A DNA stretch of 64,000 nucleotides. It comes from JAHJQZ01 sp963667595. GTDB taxonomy: Bacteria > Pseudomonadota > Alphaproteobacteria > Rhizobiales > Devosiaceae. The position numbers and the translations under genes were made by a program. Every line of letters begins with the position of its first letter. Position 1 is the first letter of the stretch. Under the pieces are notes generated by a model. That model was not told the origin of the DNA, ran no database searches, and worked only from the letters and a program-made list of their open reading frames with translations. Of this stretch, positions 34,503 through 43,812 are shown one piece after another. The stretch is taken from contig CAXXWD010000001.1 of assembly GCA_963667595.2 (NCBI GenBank), positions 620,001 to 684,000 on the forward strand. Direction: 5' to 3'.

Positions 34503-35390
34503 CTACTTGACCGCCCCTGAAAGGAAGCCGGACATGTAATATTTCTGCAAAAGTACGTAAATCGCGACGCAGGGAATGACGGCGATGATGACGCCGGCCT
34601 GCAGCGCGCCCCAATCGATGGCGCCGTGTCGTCCCGTCCTGACGTTCACCAGCATGATCGGGATGGTGAAATTGTCCTCGCGGCTCATGAAGATCAGGGC
34701 ACCGAGGAATTCGTTCCACGATGCGATGAAGGCAAACAGGATGACGGTGACGATGCCCGCCTTGACCAATGGAAGGAACACGCCCCAAAGGATCTGCCAG
34801 CTGTTGGAGCCATCGATGATGGCCGCCTCCTCGATCGCCTTCGGGATGGTCTCGAAACTGTTGCGCAACAAAAAGACACTGAAAGGCAGCTGAACGATGG
34901 TGTGGATGAGGGCCAGACCCACCTGGGAATTGGCCAGTCCGATCTTGGAGAACATCAGATAAAGCGGCGTCACCAGCGCCTGATAGGGGATCATCAGGCC
35001 GAGCAGCAATATGATGAACAAAGCTTCCTTGCCCGGCACCGGGAACCGCGCAAGGCCATAAGCCGCCGGCACGGCCAGAACCAGGCAGAACACGATGGTC
35101 AGAAAGGCCACCGACAGGCTGTTGAACAGATAGGTTAAAAGACCGGCCTGATAATTGTAGACCTTGAGATAGTTTTCGATGCTCAGGGTGTGGGGCAGAT
35201 AGGATGGCGGCGTCGCCATGGCGTCCGCCGGCGTTTTGATCGACGCGAAAAACGACATCACGATCGGAAACAGCATCAACGCGATAAGGAAGATGCAGAT
35301 CGCCGCGATAAGATAACGGCCCAGCCGACGCTCCCCGGTCGATTTGCGGAAAGGGATTCTGGACGTGGTTGCTGCGATGGCGGTGCTCAT
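34503..35390 (-). CDS. Sugar ABC transporter permease (CUT1, MalG-type)
   Basis: 295 residues with six helices and an N-terminal basic region. The coupling EAA motif is IEEAAIIDGSNSWQILWGVFLPL. Its ATG overlaps the preceding permease stop by ATGA. It is the third gene of the operon at 31482-37660. As in the other CUT1 operon of this window, no ATPase gene is present. The substrate is probably an arabinose-containing sugar, judged from the GH127 gene downstream. Confidence 0.9.
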   Translation of the reverse strand: MSTAIAATTSRIPFRKSTGERRLGRYLIAAICIFLIALMLFPIVMSFFASIKTPADAMATPPSYLPHTLSIENYLKVYNYQAGLLTYLFNSLSVAFLTIVFCLVLAVPAAYGLARFPVPGKEALFIILLLGLMIPYQALVTPLYLMFSKIGLANSQVGLALIHTIVQLPFSVFLLRNSFETIPKAIEEAAIIDGSNSWQILWGVFLPLVKAGIVTVILFAFIASWNEFLGALIFMSREDNFTIPIMLVNVRTGRHGAIDWGALQAGVIIAVIPCVAIYVLLQKYYMSGFLSGAVK

Positions 35391-36262
35391 GCTGTCCCCT
35401 TCGGCTTGGTCATGACGACCTGGATCGCCGCGCCGGTGAAGATGATCACGGTAAGGATGATCGCCAGCGCCGAGCCATAACCCATTTTGAAGTAGATGAA
35501 AGAGTTCTGGTACATCCAGTAAACCGAGGTGAAGGTATCTGTTCTCGGCCCACCAGCCGTCATGATATAGAATTGATCGAACGCCACCATTGATCCGACG
35601 ATAGAAATCAACGTTGTCAGAAGAATGGAACGCGTCGACAACGGCAGGATGATCGACCAAACGCGCTGCCAGTAATTGGCCCCGTCCATCATCGAGGCTT
35701 CGACGATTTCGCTGTCGATCGACTGGATGGCCGCAACGAAGAGGATCATGCCGAACCCGATGACCTTCCAGGTAACCGAAATGATCACCGCCCACATGCC
35801 GAGATTGCCATCGGCGAACCAGATGAGCGGTTCGGGAATGATATGCAGGTCGACCAGAAACTTGTTGAACAAACCGACCCGGGAGTCGAACAGCCAGTAC
35901 CACATGAGACTGGAGGCCCCCAGACCGATGACCCAGGGCATGAAGATGACGCCACGCGTCAATTGCTTGAGAGGCGTGTTCTGCCAGGTCAACAAGGCCA
36001 GCAGGAACCCGCCGCCCATCAACAGGGGCGTTATCAGGATGGTGTATTTCAGCGTGAAAAACAGCGACTGCCAGAAAGTCTTGTCGTTGAATGCCTTGAT
36101 GTAATTGCCAAATCCAACGAATTTGCCGCCGCCGAGCAGCGAGGTGCTCGTCATCGAGGTAAAAAGCAACTGGCCGAGCGGATAGATGACAAAAGCCGCT
36201 ACGAACAACAGTGCAGGCGTCGCATAAAGCAGCCCAACAAGACCGGATCTGTTCGGTTTCAT
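35387..36262 (-). CDS. Sugar ABC transporter permease (CUT1, MalF-type)
   Basis: 291 residues, six predicted helices with a short N-terminal tail (MKPNRSGLVG). The EAA motif is IVEASMMDGANYWQRVWSIILPL. The second gene of the operon, overlapping the MalG-type permease by 4 bases and 141 bases after the binding-protein gene. The 141-base gap contains a GC-rich CCGCAGATCACGGTGGG segment and no clear terminator. Confidence 0.9.
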   Translation of the reverse strand: MKPNRSGLVGLLYATPALLFVAAFVIYPLGQLLFTSMTSTSLLGGGKFVGFGNYIKAFNDKTFWQSLFFTLKYTILITPLLMGGGFLLALLTWQNTPLKQLTRGVIFMPWVIGLGASSLMWYWLFDSRVGLFNKFLVDLHIIPEPLIWFADGNLGMWAVIISVTWKVIGFGMILFVAAIQSIDSEIVEASMMDGANYWQRVWSIILPLSTRSILLTTLISIVGSMVAFDQFYIMTAGGPRTDTFTSVYWMYQNSFIYFKMGYGSALAIILTVIIFTGAAIQVVMTKPKGTA

Positions 36263-36403
36263 CTTCAGCCCCGAATAGGTATGTCGAAATCACTTTCCAG
36301 CCTACCGCTCCTGGCGGATTGGTCACCACCGCAGATCACGGTGGGGGCCGAAACGGGGTCGCGATGCCATTACGGACACCGCGACCCGCAGTCTCAGGAG
36401 AAC

Positions 36404-37660
36404 CTACTCGTTGGCGATTTCCTTCATCTTCGCCCGGGCATCCTCGATCGCCTGATCGACATTGCCGTCAAAGATGGCGGTCGCAAGCATTTCGGTCCAC
36501 GGGCTCGCGTCGGAATTGACCATGTCGTTGAAATGGAAGGCGTAAGGCACACGCCCGATATCCATGGCCTTGGCCGTGGTGATGTAGCGCGGCTCGGACT
36601 GGAAGTATTCGTTGTTGGCCAGATCGCCACGCGACGGCACGATCATGTTCTTGGCCAGACCTTCGAGCTGAGCCTCGTCGGTCAATTGCCATTTGATGAA
36701 TTCCCTGGCAAGCGCCGGATGCTTGGAGCCGGCCGGAACGGCGATCACGTCGCCGCCAACGAAGGACGACACTTCGCCATCCTTCACACCCGGCAGGAAG
36801 GCAAGGCCGAAATCAAGTTCCGGATGGTCCTTCTTGATCGAGTTGATCACGAGGCCGCCACCGCCCTGCATGCCGAGCTTGCCGCCCAAAAAGACCGAAA
36901 CGAAGTTGTTGCCGGTATCGGTCTGGGCATCCTCGGGGATAACGCCTTCGTTCCACATTTCGTTGAACGTCGTCAGCACCTGCTTGATGCCGTCGCCGTT
37001 GAGCGGCGTATCCTCGGCGCTCTTCGGGACCACGGTCGCACCGGCAGCCCACATCAACGGCGCAACCGTGAAGATGTTGCACCCGCCGCACGGGCCGGAG
37101 AAATAATAGCCATAGATGTCATCACCGAGAGCGCTGATCTTCTTGGCGTATTCATGAAGCTGAGCGAGCGTGGTCGGCGGGGACTCGGGATCGAGACCTG
37201 CCTGACGGAACAGATCCTTGTTGTAAAGAAGGACCGACACGTCGGGCGAGAAGCCGGTGCCGTAAAGCTTGCCGTCATAGGAGGCAAGATCCTTGTAGGC
37301 CTGGACGACCTTGGCCTGGTTGGGATCGTCCTTGAGATCCGCCGTCAGGTCTTCAAGAAAACCCGCCTTCATGAAATCAGGCATGAAGATCAGATCGAAC
37401 GCCACCATGTCCGGCACATCGCCCGAAGCCACGCCGGTGGCCAGCTTGGTCACCATCTGGTTGTCGGGAATGACGGTAATGGAAATCTGGTCTTCGTGAG
37501 TCGTGTTCCACAGATCGGACATGATCTGGGCACCATTGGCGGCGCTCGACCGGACCATCAGGTTGAGCTGCTCGGCCGAAAGAGCCGAACTTGACATAAG
37601 GGCTGCAAGTGTTGCGCCCATGGCAACACTCACGACAGCCTTCTTTGATAGCAATCGCAT
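36404..37660 (-). CDS. Periplasmic sugar-binding protein of a CUT1 ABC transporter
   Basis: 418 residues with a signal peptide (ends SSALSAEQ at about 29). Family 1 solute-binding features: DMVAFDLIFMPDFMKAGFLEDL, GKLYGTGFSPDVSVLLYNKDLF, and VPAGSKHPALAREFIKWQLTDE. A GPCGGC motif near residue 190 is unusual for this family and could form a disulfide in the periplasm. GGGAGGAAACC precedes the ATG at 37660. It is the first gene of the LacI-controlled operon, downstream of two operator palindromes. Confidence 0.9.
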   Translation of the reverse strand: MRLLSKKAVVSVAMGATLAALMSSSALSAEQLNLMVRSSAANGAQIMSDLWNTTHEDQISITVIPDNQMVTKLATGVASGDVPDMVAFDLIFMPDFMKAGFLEDLTADLKDDPNQAKVVQAYKDLASYDGKLYGTGFSPDVSVLLYNKDLFRQAGLDPESPPTTLAQLHEYAKKISALGDDIYGYYFSGPCGGCNIFTVAPLMWAAGATVVPKSAEDTPLNGDGIKQVLTTFNEMWNEGVIPEDAQTDTGNNFVSVFLGGKLGMQGGGGLVINSIKKDHPELDFGLAFLPGVKDGEVSSFVGGDVIAVPAGSKHPALAREFIKWQLTDEAQLEGLAKNMIVPSRGDLANNEYFQSEPRYITTAKAMDIGRVPYAFHFNDMVNSDASPWTEMLATAIFDGNVDQAIEDARAKMKEIANE

Positions 37661-37719
37661 GGTTTCCTCCCTAGCTGCGAACTCTTGGCTGATGCGGTTC
37701 CGGTCGCACCGGCCAATTC

Positions 37720-37790
37720 GGAAAAGCTTTTCCAGTTGGCTTCCGACAAAATAAACGGAGAGTCTGGTAATATCGGAAAAGCTTTTCCGA
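37720..37790. promoter_or_regulatory. Pair of perfect LacI-type operators upstream of the sugar transport operon
   Basis: GGAAAAGCTTTTCC occurs at 37720-37733 and inside the 18-base perfect palindrome TCGGAAAAGCTTTTCCGA at 37773-37790. The centres are 55 bases apart, about five helical turns, which would allow DNA looping. They lie 60 and 113 bases upstream of the binding-protein ATG. The LacI protein of the same operon is the likely ligand-responsive binder. Confidence 0.8.
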
Positions 37791-38137
37791 GTTCTATGCC
37801 ACAACTCATTCCATGGCGCAAGATCGTTCTGGCGGCATGCTCGATATCGTTGATCCAGAATGTCGGACAAACGCAAAAAACGCACGTTCCCAGGCATCCG
37901 GGACAATAAAGGGCGCACTTTCCCAAAAAACGAAAACCGACATTTTCGCAGTGTCCGCCAGATCGAATCATCGCCCGCGCTCGGCATGTGTACATTCCCT
38001 TTTCGTAAAGGGTGATTCTGAGTGCGTTTCGTCTTTCAAGATCGTGGTCACACAGCATCGGTAGCGATAAAGTCCGACCGACATGTGATCCGCGTGAGGA
38101 GGCGGTACCGGAATATGACGTCACGTGAGGTACTGCC
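37791..38137. other. Intergenic region between sugar operon and sdaA
   Basis: No gene or strong hairpin seen. It should hold the sdaA promoter. Short frames here are low-scoring and lack family features. Confidence 0.4.
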
Positions 38138-39499
38138 GTGATCAGCGTTTTCGACCTGTTCAAGATCGGCATCGGTCCGTCGAGCTCGCACACCATGGGA
38201 CCGATGATCGCCGCCGCGCGTTTTCGGGATCTGGTCGGTTCTTCCTTGCCGAATTGCGTTTCGCTCGACGTCACGCTTTACGGTTCGCTGGCCTGGGCCT
38301 ATCGGGGCCATGGCTCCGAGCAGGCTCTCTGTCTCGGCCTTATGGGAAAAACGCCCGACAACATCGATCCGGACGAGATCGAAGCGCTGATGGCGAGGGT
38401 GTCGGCGACACGCACCATTACGCTCGCAGACGGACGCGCTGTCCATTTCGACCCCCTCTCCTCGATCCTGCTCGAAAAGACCGAGATCCTGCCCCGCCAT
38501 TCCAACGCCATGCGCTTTCATGCTTTTGACGAAGCCGGCACTCTTCTGGCGGACAGGGTATTCTATTCCATCGGCGGCGGCTTCGTGATCGCCGACGAGG
38601 ACGATCCCGATACGCCGGACACGGTCGCGCTTCCCTACCCCTTCTGCCGCATGAAGGACCTTTTGGCCCTTGCCAAAACGACGGGCCTTGCCATCGCCGA
38701 CATCCAGTTCGCCAACGAACTGACACTGCGGTCCGATGAAGCCATCCGCGACGGGCTCGACGCCATCTGGCAGGCGATGTCGGATTCCATCGACAGGGGC
38801 ATGTCGCTCGAAGGCGAGCTGCCGGGCGGTCTCAAGGTCAAACGGCGCGCCCTGAGCATCAGGCAGCAACTTCTCGACGCCCCGCAATCGAACACTGCCC
38901 CGCCGCACGAGAAACTCGACTGGGTCAGCACCTACGCACTGGCGGTCAACGAGGAGAATGCCGGCGGCGGACGTATCGTCACCGCGCCGACCAATGGGGC
39001 CGCCGGCATCGTGCCGGCCGTCCTGCGCTATTACCGCGAGTTCTATGACGGCGCGTCCGATGCGGGGACGCGGACCTTCCTGCTCACCGCCGCGGCGATC
39101 GGTGCCGTGATCAAAGCCAATGCCTCGATCTCGGGCGCCGAAGTCGGCTGTCAGGGCGAGGTCGGGTCCGCCGCAGCCATGGCGGCGGCGGGACTGGCGG
39201 CGGTTTCGGGCGGCACGCCGGCCCAGGTCGAAAATGCCGCCGAGATCGCCCTCGAACACCATCTGGGCATGACCTGCGATCCGGTCGGCGGGTTGGTGCA
39301 GGTGCCCTGTATCGAACGCAACGCCATCGGCGCGCACAAGGCCATCGCCGCCGCATCGCTGGCATTGAGATGCGACGGCGTCCACCGCGTTTCGCTCGAC
39401 GAAGTCGTCGAAACCATGCGCCAGACCGGCCTCGATATGCAGGACAAATACAAGGAGACCGCGCGCGGCGGACTGGCCGTCAACGTCGCGGAGTGCTGA
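38138..39499 (+). CDS. sdaA: L-serine ammonia-lyase (iron-sulfur dehydratase)
   Basis: 453 residues; converts L-serine to pyruvate and ammonia. The beta domain begins ISVFDLFKIGIGPSSSHTMGP. The alpha domain has APTNGAAGIVPAVLRYY, the iron-sulfur cysteines in GAEVGCQGEVGSAAAMAAA, MTCDPVGGLVQVPCIERNA and the C-terminal VNVAEC. The start is GTG at 38138 preceded by GAGG. Single-chain bacterial SdaA length. The gene is convergent with a GntR regulator; no link between them is evident. Oxygen sensitivity is expected for this family. Confidence 0.96.
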   Translation: MISVFDLFKIGIGPSSSHTMGPMIAAARFRDLVGSSLPNCVSLDVTLYGSLAWAYRGHGSEQALCLGLMGKTPDNIDPDEIEALMARVSATRTITLADGRAVHFDPLSSILLEKTEILPRHSNAMRFHAFDEAGTLLADRVFYSIGGGFVIADEDDPDTPDTVALPYPFCRMKDLLALAKTTGLAIADIQFANELTLRSDEAIRDGLDAIWQAMSDSIDRGMSLEGELPGGLKVKRRALSIRQQLLDAPQSNTAPPHEKLDWVSTYALAVNEENAGGGRIVTAPTNGAAGIVPAVLRYYREFYDGASDAGTRTFLLTAAAIGAVIKANASISGAEVGCQGEVGSAAAMAAAGLAAVSGGTPAQVENAAEIALEHHLGMTCDPVGGLVQVPCIERNAIGAHKAIAAASLALRCDGVHRVSLDEVVETMRQTGLDMQDKYKETARGGLAVNVAEC

Positions 39500-39563
39500 A
39501 CGCTCGACTTCGTCGTCGTCGCAACGTGTTGTGCGAAAACGGCCTTCCGCTTTCCCGACGCTC

Positions 39564-40337
39564 TCACATCCGGGTCTGCATCATAAATCTCAAATTGCGG
39601 TCCGAATCGTCGAAATGGCTGCGCATCGCCTGCTCGGCCCCCCGAACATCGCCCTCGCGGATGAAGTCGAGGATACGCTGGTGGGAGTCGATGGCGCTCT
39701 TGATGGTCTTTCCGCGCCTTTGATGGCCACGCAGCGTCATCGCCTCCGAATCTGCCAGCGGCACCGCCATGGCTTCAATGAGATAGGTGATCATGCGGTT
39801 GCCGCTGGCCAAGGCGACAGCCTCGTGGAATCCCATGTGATATTTATGGAAATCGCCTGCCGCCGCTTCATATTCGCCGCCAGTGGTCGAACTCAGGACC
39901 GCTGCGGCATCGCGCATGCCGGCCAATGCCTGTTCGATGGCGACCAAACCGGCACGGTTGGCGCGCCGGGCGGCGCCGATGGCGGACTGGATCTCCAGCG
40001 CCTGACGCGCCTCAATCAGATCGAACAGACCCTTGGGGTCGCGCATCATGATCATGTTCAGGAATTCGCCGAAGGCCGTGCCGGTGGGTTCGCGGACCAC
40101 AGCCCGGCGACCGCGCGCCAGTTCCAGAAGGCCGCGCCCCGCCACCATCTTGACCGCCTCGCGGACCGTCAGCCGGCTGACATCGTAGCGCTGGGCCAGA
40201 TCGGCCTCGCTCGGCAGGGAACTTCCGGGTGCGAGGTCGGCGAGAATGAGGCTGGTGAGCTGATCGGCCACGCTCAGGGCGGCGCTACCGCCCTGTTGAA
40301 CCTCGCCGGTTTTTTCCTCCGAGAGATTATCGTTCAT
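39564..40337 (-). CDS. GntR-family (FadR/FCD) transcriptional regulator
   Basis: 257 residues. The winged helix is LPSEADLAQRYDVSRLTVREAVKMV (about residues 41-65) and the C-terminal FCD sensor has LFDLIEARQALEIQSAIGAA, a metal-binding style GDFHKYHMGFHEAVALASGN and SHQRILDFIREGDVRGAEQA. The ATG at 40337 is preferred to an upstream TTG at 40352. A 12-base motif ACTTATCTGACT occurs just upstream and again before the divergent sugar ABC operon, so it probably controls both itself and that operon. Ligand is likely the transported sugar or a derived acid. Confidence 0.9.
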   Translation of the reverse strand: MNDNLSEEKTGEVQQGGSAALSVADQLTSLILADLAPGSSLPSEADLAQRYDVSRLTVREAVKMVAGRGLLELARGRRAVVREPTGTAFGEFLNMIMMRDPKGLFDLIEARQALEIQSAIGAARRANRAGLVAIEQALAGMRDAAAVLSSTTGGEYEAAAGDFHKYHMGFHEAVALASGNRMITYLIEAMAVPLADSEAMTLRGHQRRGKTIKSAIDSHQRILDFIREGDVRGAEQAMRSHFDDSDRNLRFMMQTRM

Positions 40338-40351
40338 ATCTCGTTTCTGCA

Positions 40352-40618
40352 ACTTATCTGACTACTTTCGACGTTATGGTGTCCCAAAGCCTTTCGGCAA
40401 CCGTCCTGCGACAGGCGGCGGGCTCACCCTATCCTGCGTTGGGGTGCCAAACAATGCTGAGCGCGTTTGGCCCGGTTTGCGGCGCATTTTTGCGCTTTTC
40501 CGCGAGAGGAAAACGTCTCTACCGGAGATCGAATCGGCGCGCGTTCGAACGCCTGAGACGATGTGGTTGAGGATGTCTTAACAGAATATCCTCTCCATCT
40601 TTACAGACTTATCTGACT
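40352..40618. promoter_or_regulatory. Shared 12-base operator motifs between gntR and the CUT2 operon
   Basis: ACTTATCTGACT is found at 40352-40363, next to the GntR start, and at 40607-40618, 87 bases before the sugar-binding protein ATG. Both are in the same orientation. FadR/GntR sites often contain TCTGAC-type half sites. The 244 bases between them contain no gene. Confidence 0.55.
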
Positions 40619-40704
40619 TGATTAGGCTGATTACGCGCAAGTGTGGAGACTCGCGCGGGATCGTTCGGCCTCGATCGAACGGTCAGAAAAAAGGGGAGGA
40701 AGTT

Positions 40705-41718
40705 ATGGGCAAGCACTTCTTGCATCATATTTTGATGGTTACTGCGGCGTCTGCAATCACCTTTGCGGCGGCGGGTGCAGCCATGGCTGCGGATCCGGTC
40801 GACAAATGGTGCTCCGGCGTCAACATCGCCGCGTTCCCGGGCGGATCGCAGGGCGGCACCTTCGCCACGGTGGTCTATAATGGCTATCGTCAGGCCGAAG
40901 TCGATCTCGGGCCCAAGGTGAACTACTACTTCTCGAACTGGGATCCGAACATGATGATCACCCAGTTCCAGCAGGCTGTCGCGACCAAGGTCGATGGCAT
41001 CGCCTTCATGGGGCATCCGGGCGACGATGCGTCCGACGCCCTGATCGACAAGGCCTATGCACAGGGCACGATCGTAACGGTGGTGAACACCGAACTGCCC
41101 AAGGCACAGGCCAAATATGCGGCCCAGGGCACTGGTTATGTCGGCGCGCCCAATTATGCGGCCGGTCACAATCTCGGCGCCGAGGCGGCCAAGCGGGCCG
41201 GTCTGGGTGCGGGTGACACCGCTTTCGTGTGGGGCCTCAAGGCTCATGGCGGTGACCGCGGCCAGCGCACCGTCGGCGTGATCGATGCCTTCGAGGAAGC
41301 CGGCGCCACGGTCATCTATCAGGAGATCGACGACGCCACCAATGCCGATCCGAATGCCGGCACCGCCACTTTCGTCGGCATCATGAAGGCCAATCCGGAA
41401 ATCAAGATCGTGGTGACCGACCATGGCGCCCTTACGTCCAATGTTCCGGTCTATGCCAAGGCGGCCTCGCTCGAACCCGGTCAGGTCTATTTCGCCGGTT
41501 TCGACATGTCGCCCAACTCCGCTCAGGCGATTGAGACGGGCTATCAGAACCTCGTCATCGACCAGCAGCCCTTCCTTCAGGGCTATCTGTCGATCGTGAA
41601 CATCTGCCTGACCAAGAAGTTCGGTTTCTCGGGCCTCAACATCAACACCGCCGGTGCTTTCGTCGACGCTTCCAATGTCGAGGCGATCGCCGATCTGGCG
41701 GCCAAGGCCATCCGCTAG
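40705..41718 (+). CDS. Periplasmic sugar-binding protein (CUT2, ribose/fructose-type)
   Basis: 337 residues. The signal peptide ends near AAMAADP (about 28). It is a type 1 periplasmic-binding fold: NIAAFPGGSQGGTFATVVYNGYRQ, VDGIAFMGHPGDDASDALID, HGGDRGQRTVGVIDAFEEAG, IVVTDHGALTSNV and FAGFDMSPNSAQAIETG. The start at 40705 has GGGGAGGAAGTT upstream. It is first in an operon with a single-domain ATPase and a permease, the layout of FrcBCA-type systems; the sugar itself cannot be deduced. A GntR motif lies just before. Confidence 0.9.
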   Translation: MGKHFLHHILMVTAASAITFAAAGAAMAADPVDKWCSGVNIAAFPGGSQGGTFATVVYNGYRQAEVDLGPKVNYYFSNWDPNMMITQFQQAVATKVDGIAFMGHPGDDASDALIDKAYAQGTIVTVVNTELPKAQAKYAAQGTGYVGAPNYAAGHNLGAEAAKRAGLGAGDTAFVWGLKAHGGDRGQRTVGVIDAFEEAGATVIYQEIDDATNADPNAGTATFVGIMKANPEIKIVVTDHGALTSNVPVYAKAASLEPGQVYFAGFDMSPNSAQAIETGYQNLVIDQQPFLQGYLSIVNICLTKKFGFSGLNINTAGAFVDASNVEAIADLAAKAIR

Positions 41719-41792
41719 GCTCTTCGGATTCGACAAAATCGCAACCTGGGACGGGCTGATTTCAGCCCGCCCATCTCAAATGCGAGGTCGGC

Positions 41793-42587
41793 ATGCTCGA
41801 CAAAAACGCCGCAAGCCCGGACTCCGGCGACCTGGTCATCCAGCTCAAGAACGTCTCCAAGACCTTTGGAGAGGTCCATGCGCTGACCGACATCAATTTC
41901 TCCGTCCGTCCACGGGAAATCGTCGGCCTTCTCGGTGACAACGGCGCCGGGAAATCGACAATGGTCAAGACGATCATGGGGTTCTACAAGCCCGATCCGG
42001 GCGGAGAGATCTATTTCCAGGGCAAGAAGATCGAGGACTGGTCCGTGGCGCGGGCGCGCAAGCTCGGCATCGAGACCATCTATCAGGAACGGGCCCTTTG
42101 TGAAAAACAGACCATCTGGCGCAACATGTTCATGGGGCGCGAACCCAGGACCAGATGGGGCACGCTCGATGTCAGGCGCATGCGCTCGGAAGCCGCGCGC
42201 CTGATGGGCGAGCACATGGGCTTCACCTCGGCGGCCGTGCATCCCGACAACATCGTCATGACCATGTCGGGCGGCGAGAAGCAGGGCGTGGCCATTACCA
42301 GGGCGCTCTATTTCCACGCCCAGCTGGTGATCCTCGACGAACCGACGGTCGGGCTTTCGCTGTCCGAGACCCGCAAGACGCTCGATTTCATCACCAGCAT
42401 CAAGACCGCCGGCAAGTCCGCGGTCTTCATCGATCACAACATCTTCCATGTCTATCCGGTGGTGGACCGGCTCTACGTGCTCGACCGCGGCAGGATCGCG
42501 GGCGTGTACGACAAGGCGGAAATCTCCATGGACGACCTGATCGACCGGCTCTATCGCGTGGCGCGGACCGGTTCTCTGGAGGAGTAA
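41793..42587 (+). CDS. Sugar ABC transporter ATP-binding protein (CUT2, single domain, FrcA-like)
   Basis: 264 residues, one ABC domain rather than the doubled RbsA form. Walker A GDNGAGKST (about 49-57), Q-loop TIYQERALC, signature MSGGEKQGV, Walker B LVILDEPTVGLS and H-loop FIDHNIFH. Short and single as in FrcA of Sinorhizobium fructose uptake. GAGG precedes the ATG. It lies 74 bases after the binding protein and 4 bases before the permease. It drives sugar import at the cytoplasmic face. Confidence 0.92.
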   Translation: MLDKNAASPDSGDLVIQLKNVSKTFGEVHALTDINFSVRPREIVGLLGDNGAGKSTMVKTIMGFYKPDPGGEIYFQGKKIEDWSVARARKLGIETIYQERALCEKQTIWRNMFMGREPRTRWGTLDVRRMRSEAARLMGEHMGFTSAAVHPDNIVMTMSGGEKQGVAITRALYFHAQLVILDEPTVGLSLSETRKTLDFITSIKTAGKSAVFIDHNIFHVYPVVDRLYVLDRGRIAGVYDKAEISMDDLIDRLYRVARTGSLEE

Positions 42588-42591
42588 AAAA

Positions 42592-43647
42592 ATGACCACC
42601 ACATCCGGACCGGCCAGCACACCAGAGACCTCCGGCAGCAAACCTGCGCCAGCCGCCGATATCGCGCCGCCCTCCTTCATCCGTCGGTATGGACAGCAAT
42701 TGGGCATCGTGGCCGTCGGACTGATCATCTGGCTCGCCTTCGTCATCGCCGCGCCGCGGACGTTCACCGATATCGACATCTATGTCGCTTTCGCCGAAAC
42801 GACGCCCTTGTTCGGCATGATCGCCGTCGCGCTGACCTTCGTGGTCATCACCGCCGAAATGGATCTGAGTTTCCCCTCGGTCATGGCGCTCGGCGCGGCG
42901 ATCTTCGCCATCACGACGGTGCATTACGGCCTGCCCTGGTGGGTCGGACTGATCTTTGCGTTCGCAACGGGCATCATCTGCGGATGGATCAACGGGGCGC
43001 TGGTCGCCTATCTGAACATACCGTCCCTGGTCGTCACCATCGGCACCCAGTTCCTGTTCCGTGGCCTCGAACTCGTTCTGATGAGCGGCACCGGCGTGCC
43101 GCTGACCGCCGATCAGTTTCCGGAGATGCACGCACTCCTGCGCGAGCCGCTTTTCGGCGTCCTGCCCATCCAATCGGTCTGGATGGTTCTGCTCGGCGTT
43201 TTCTCGTGGCTGCTGCTCAATCGCACCAAGTTCGGCGCGCATGTGTTCCTGACCGGTGACAACCCGACCAGTGCCCGGCTGATGGGCGTCAACACCGCCA
43301 GGATCAAGACCATGACGTTCATCCTGGTCGGCGTGGTGTCGGCGTTCGCCGGTCTGATGACCTCGATCTATGGCTATTATTTCTGGCCGACCGTCGGCGA
43401 AGGTTATCTGATGAACACCATGGCTTCGGTCTTTTTGGGTGGCACCTCGGTGTTCGGTGGCACGGGCTCGATCGTCGGCACGTTCGTGGCCGTCTACATC
43501 ATCGGCGCCATCAATGCCGGCATCGTCGCCGCCGGCATCAGCGCCTTCTACACCCAGCTCGCCTTCGGCCTCGTCATCGTCGCGTCGGTGGTGTTGCAGA
43601 CCATGATCGAACGCCGGGTGCGCCGTCAGTCGCTGACCGGACGCTGA
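42592..43647 (+). CDS. Sugar ABC transporter permease (CUT2, RbsC/FrcC-like)
   Basis: 351 residues; a cytoplasmic proline-rich N-terminus (residues 1-40) then 8-10 helices. Family segments: VVITAEMDLSFPSVMALGAA, PSLVVTIGTQFLFRGLELVL, GDNPTSARLMGVNTARIKTM and FLGGTSVFGGTGSIVGTF. GGAGGAG directly precedes the ATG. It is the last gene of the operon; a half copy of the mosaic repeat and a hairpin terminator follow. Confidence 0.93.
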   Translation: MTTTSGPASTPETSGSKPAPAADIAPPSFIRRYGQQLGIVAVGLIIWLAFVIAAPRTFTDIDIYVAFAETTPLFGMIAVALTFVVITAEMDLSFPSVMALGAAIFAITTVHYGLPWWVGLIFAFATGIICGWINGALVAYLNIPSLVVTIGTQFLFRGLELVLMSGTGVPLTADQFPEMHALLREPLFGVLPIQSVWMVLLGVFSWLLLNRTKFGAHVFLTGDNPTSARLMGVNTARIKTMTFILVGVVSAFAGLMTSIYGYYFWPTVGEGYLMNTMASVFLGGTSVFGGTGSIVGTFVAVYIIGAINAGIVAAGISAFYTQLAFGLVIVASVVLQTMIERRVRRQSLTGR

Positions 43648-43667
43648 GACGACAAGATAATAGGTGA

Positions 43668-43702
43668 AAGCAGATCACCCGATTCAACCAAAGCGTGATC
43701 TA
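43668..43702 (-). repeat. Half mosaic repeat (second module only)
   Basis: GCAGATCACCCGATTCAACC...GCGTGATCTAC matches the second hairpin module of copies B and D (AGAGCAGATCACNCGATTNAANC...GTGATCTGCTCTAG) but the first module is absent. A CCGGATG/CATCCGG hairpin follows at about 43719-43751. Confidence 0.6.
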
Positions 43703-43776
43703 CAACGGAAGATGAAAGCCGGATGCTTTGACGGTATCAAAACATCCGGCTCTCGTTTATTCGCACATCGGCTCTT

Positions 43777-43804
43777 GCGAAAAACCGGAGTCCGGCTTTT
43801 TCGC
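43777..43804. terminator. Bidirectional terminator between the sugar operon and the serpin-vWA gene
   Basis: GCGAAAAACCGG AGT CCGGCTTTTTCGC: a GC core flanked by complementary A and T runs, so it can end transcription from either side. It is 9 bases from the stop codon of the minus-strand gene. Confidence 0.8.
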
Positions 43805-43812
43805 CTGATACC

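Noticed and set aside
33373..34788. 471-residue version of the LacI protein
   Set aside because: The extra N-terminal 99 residues are a shadow of the permease gene; the conserved start is at 34491.
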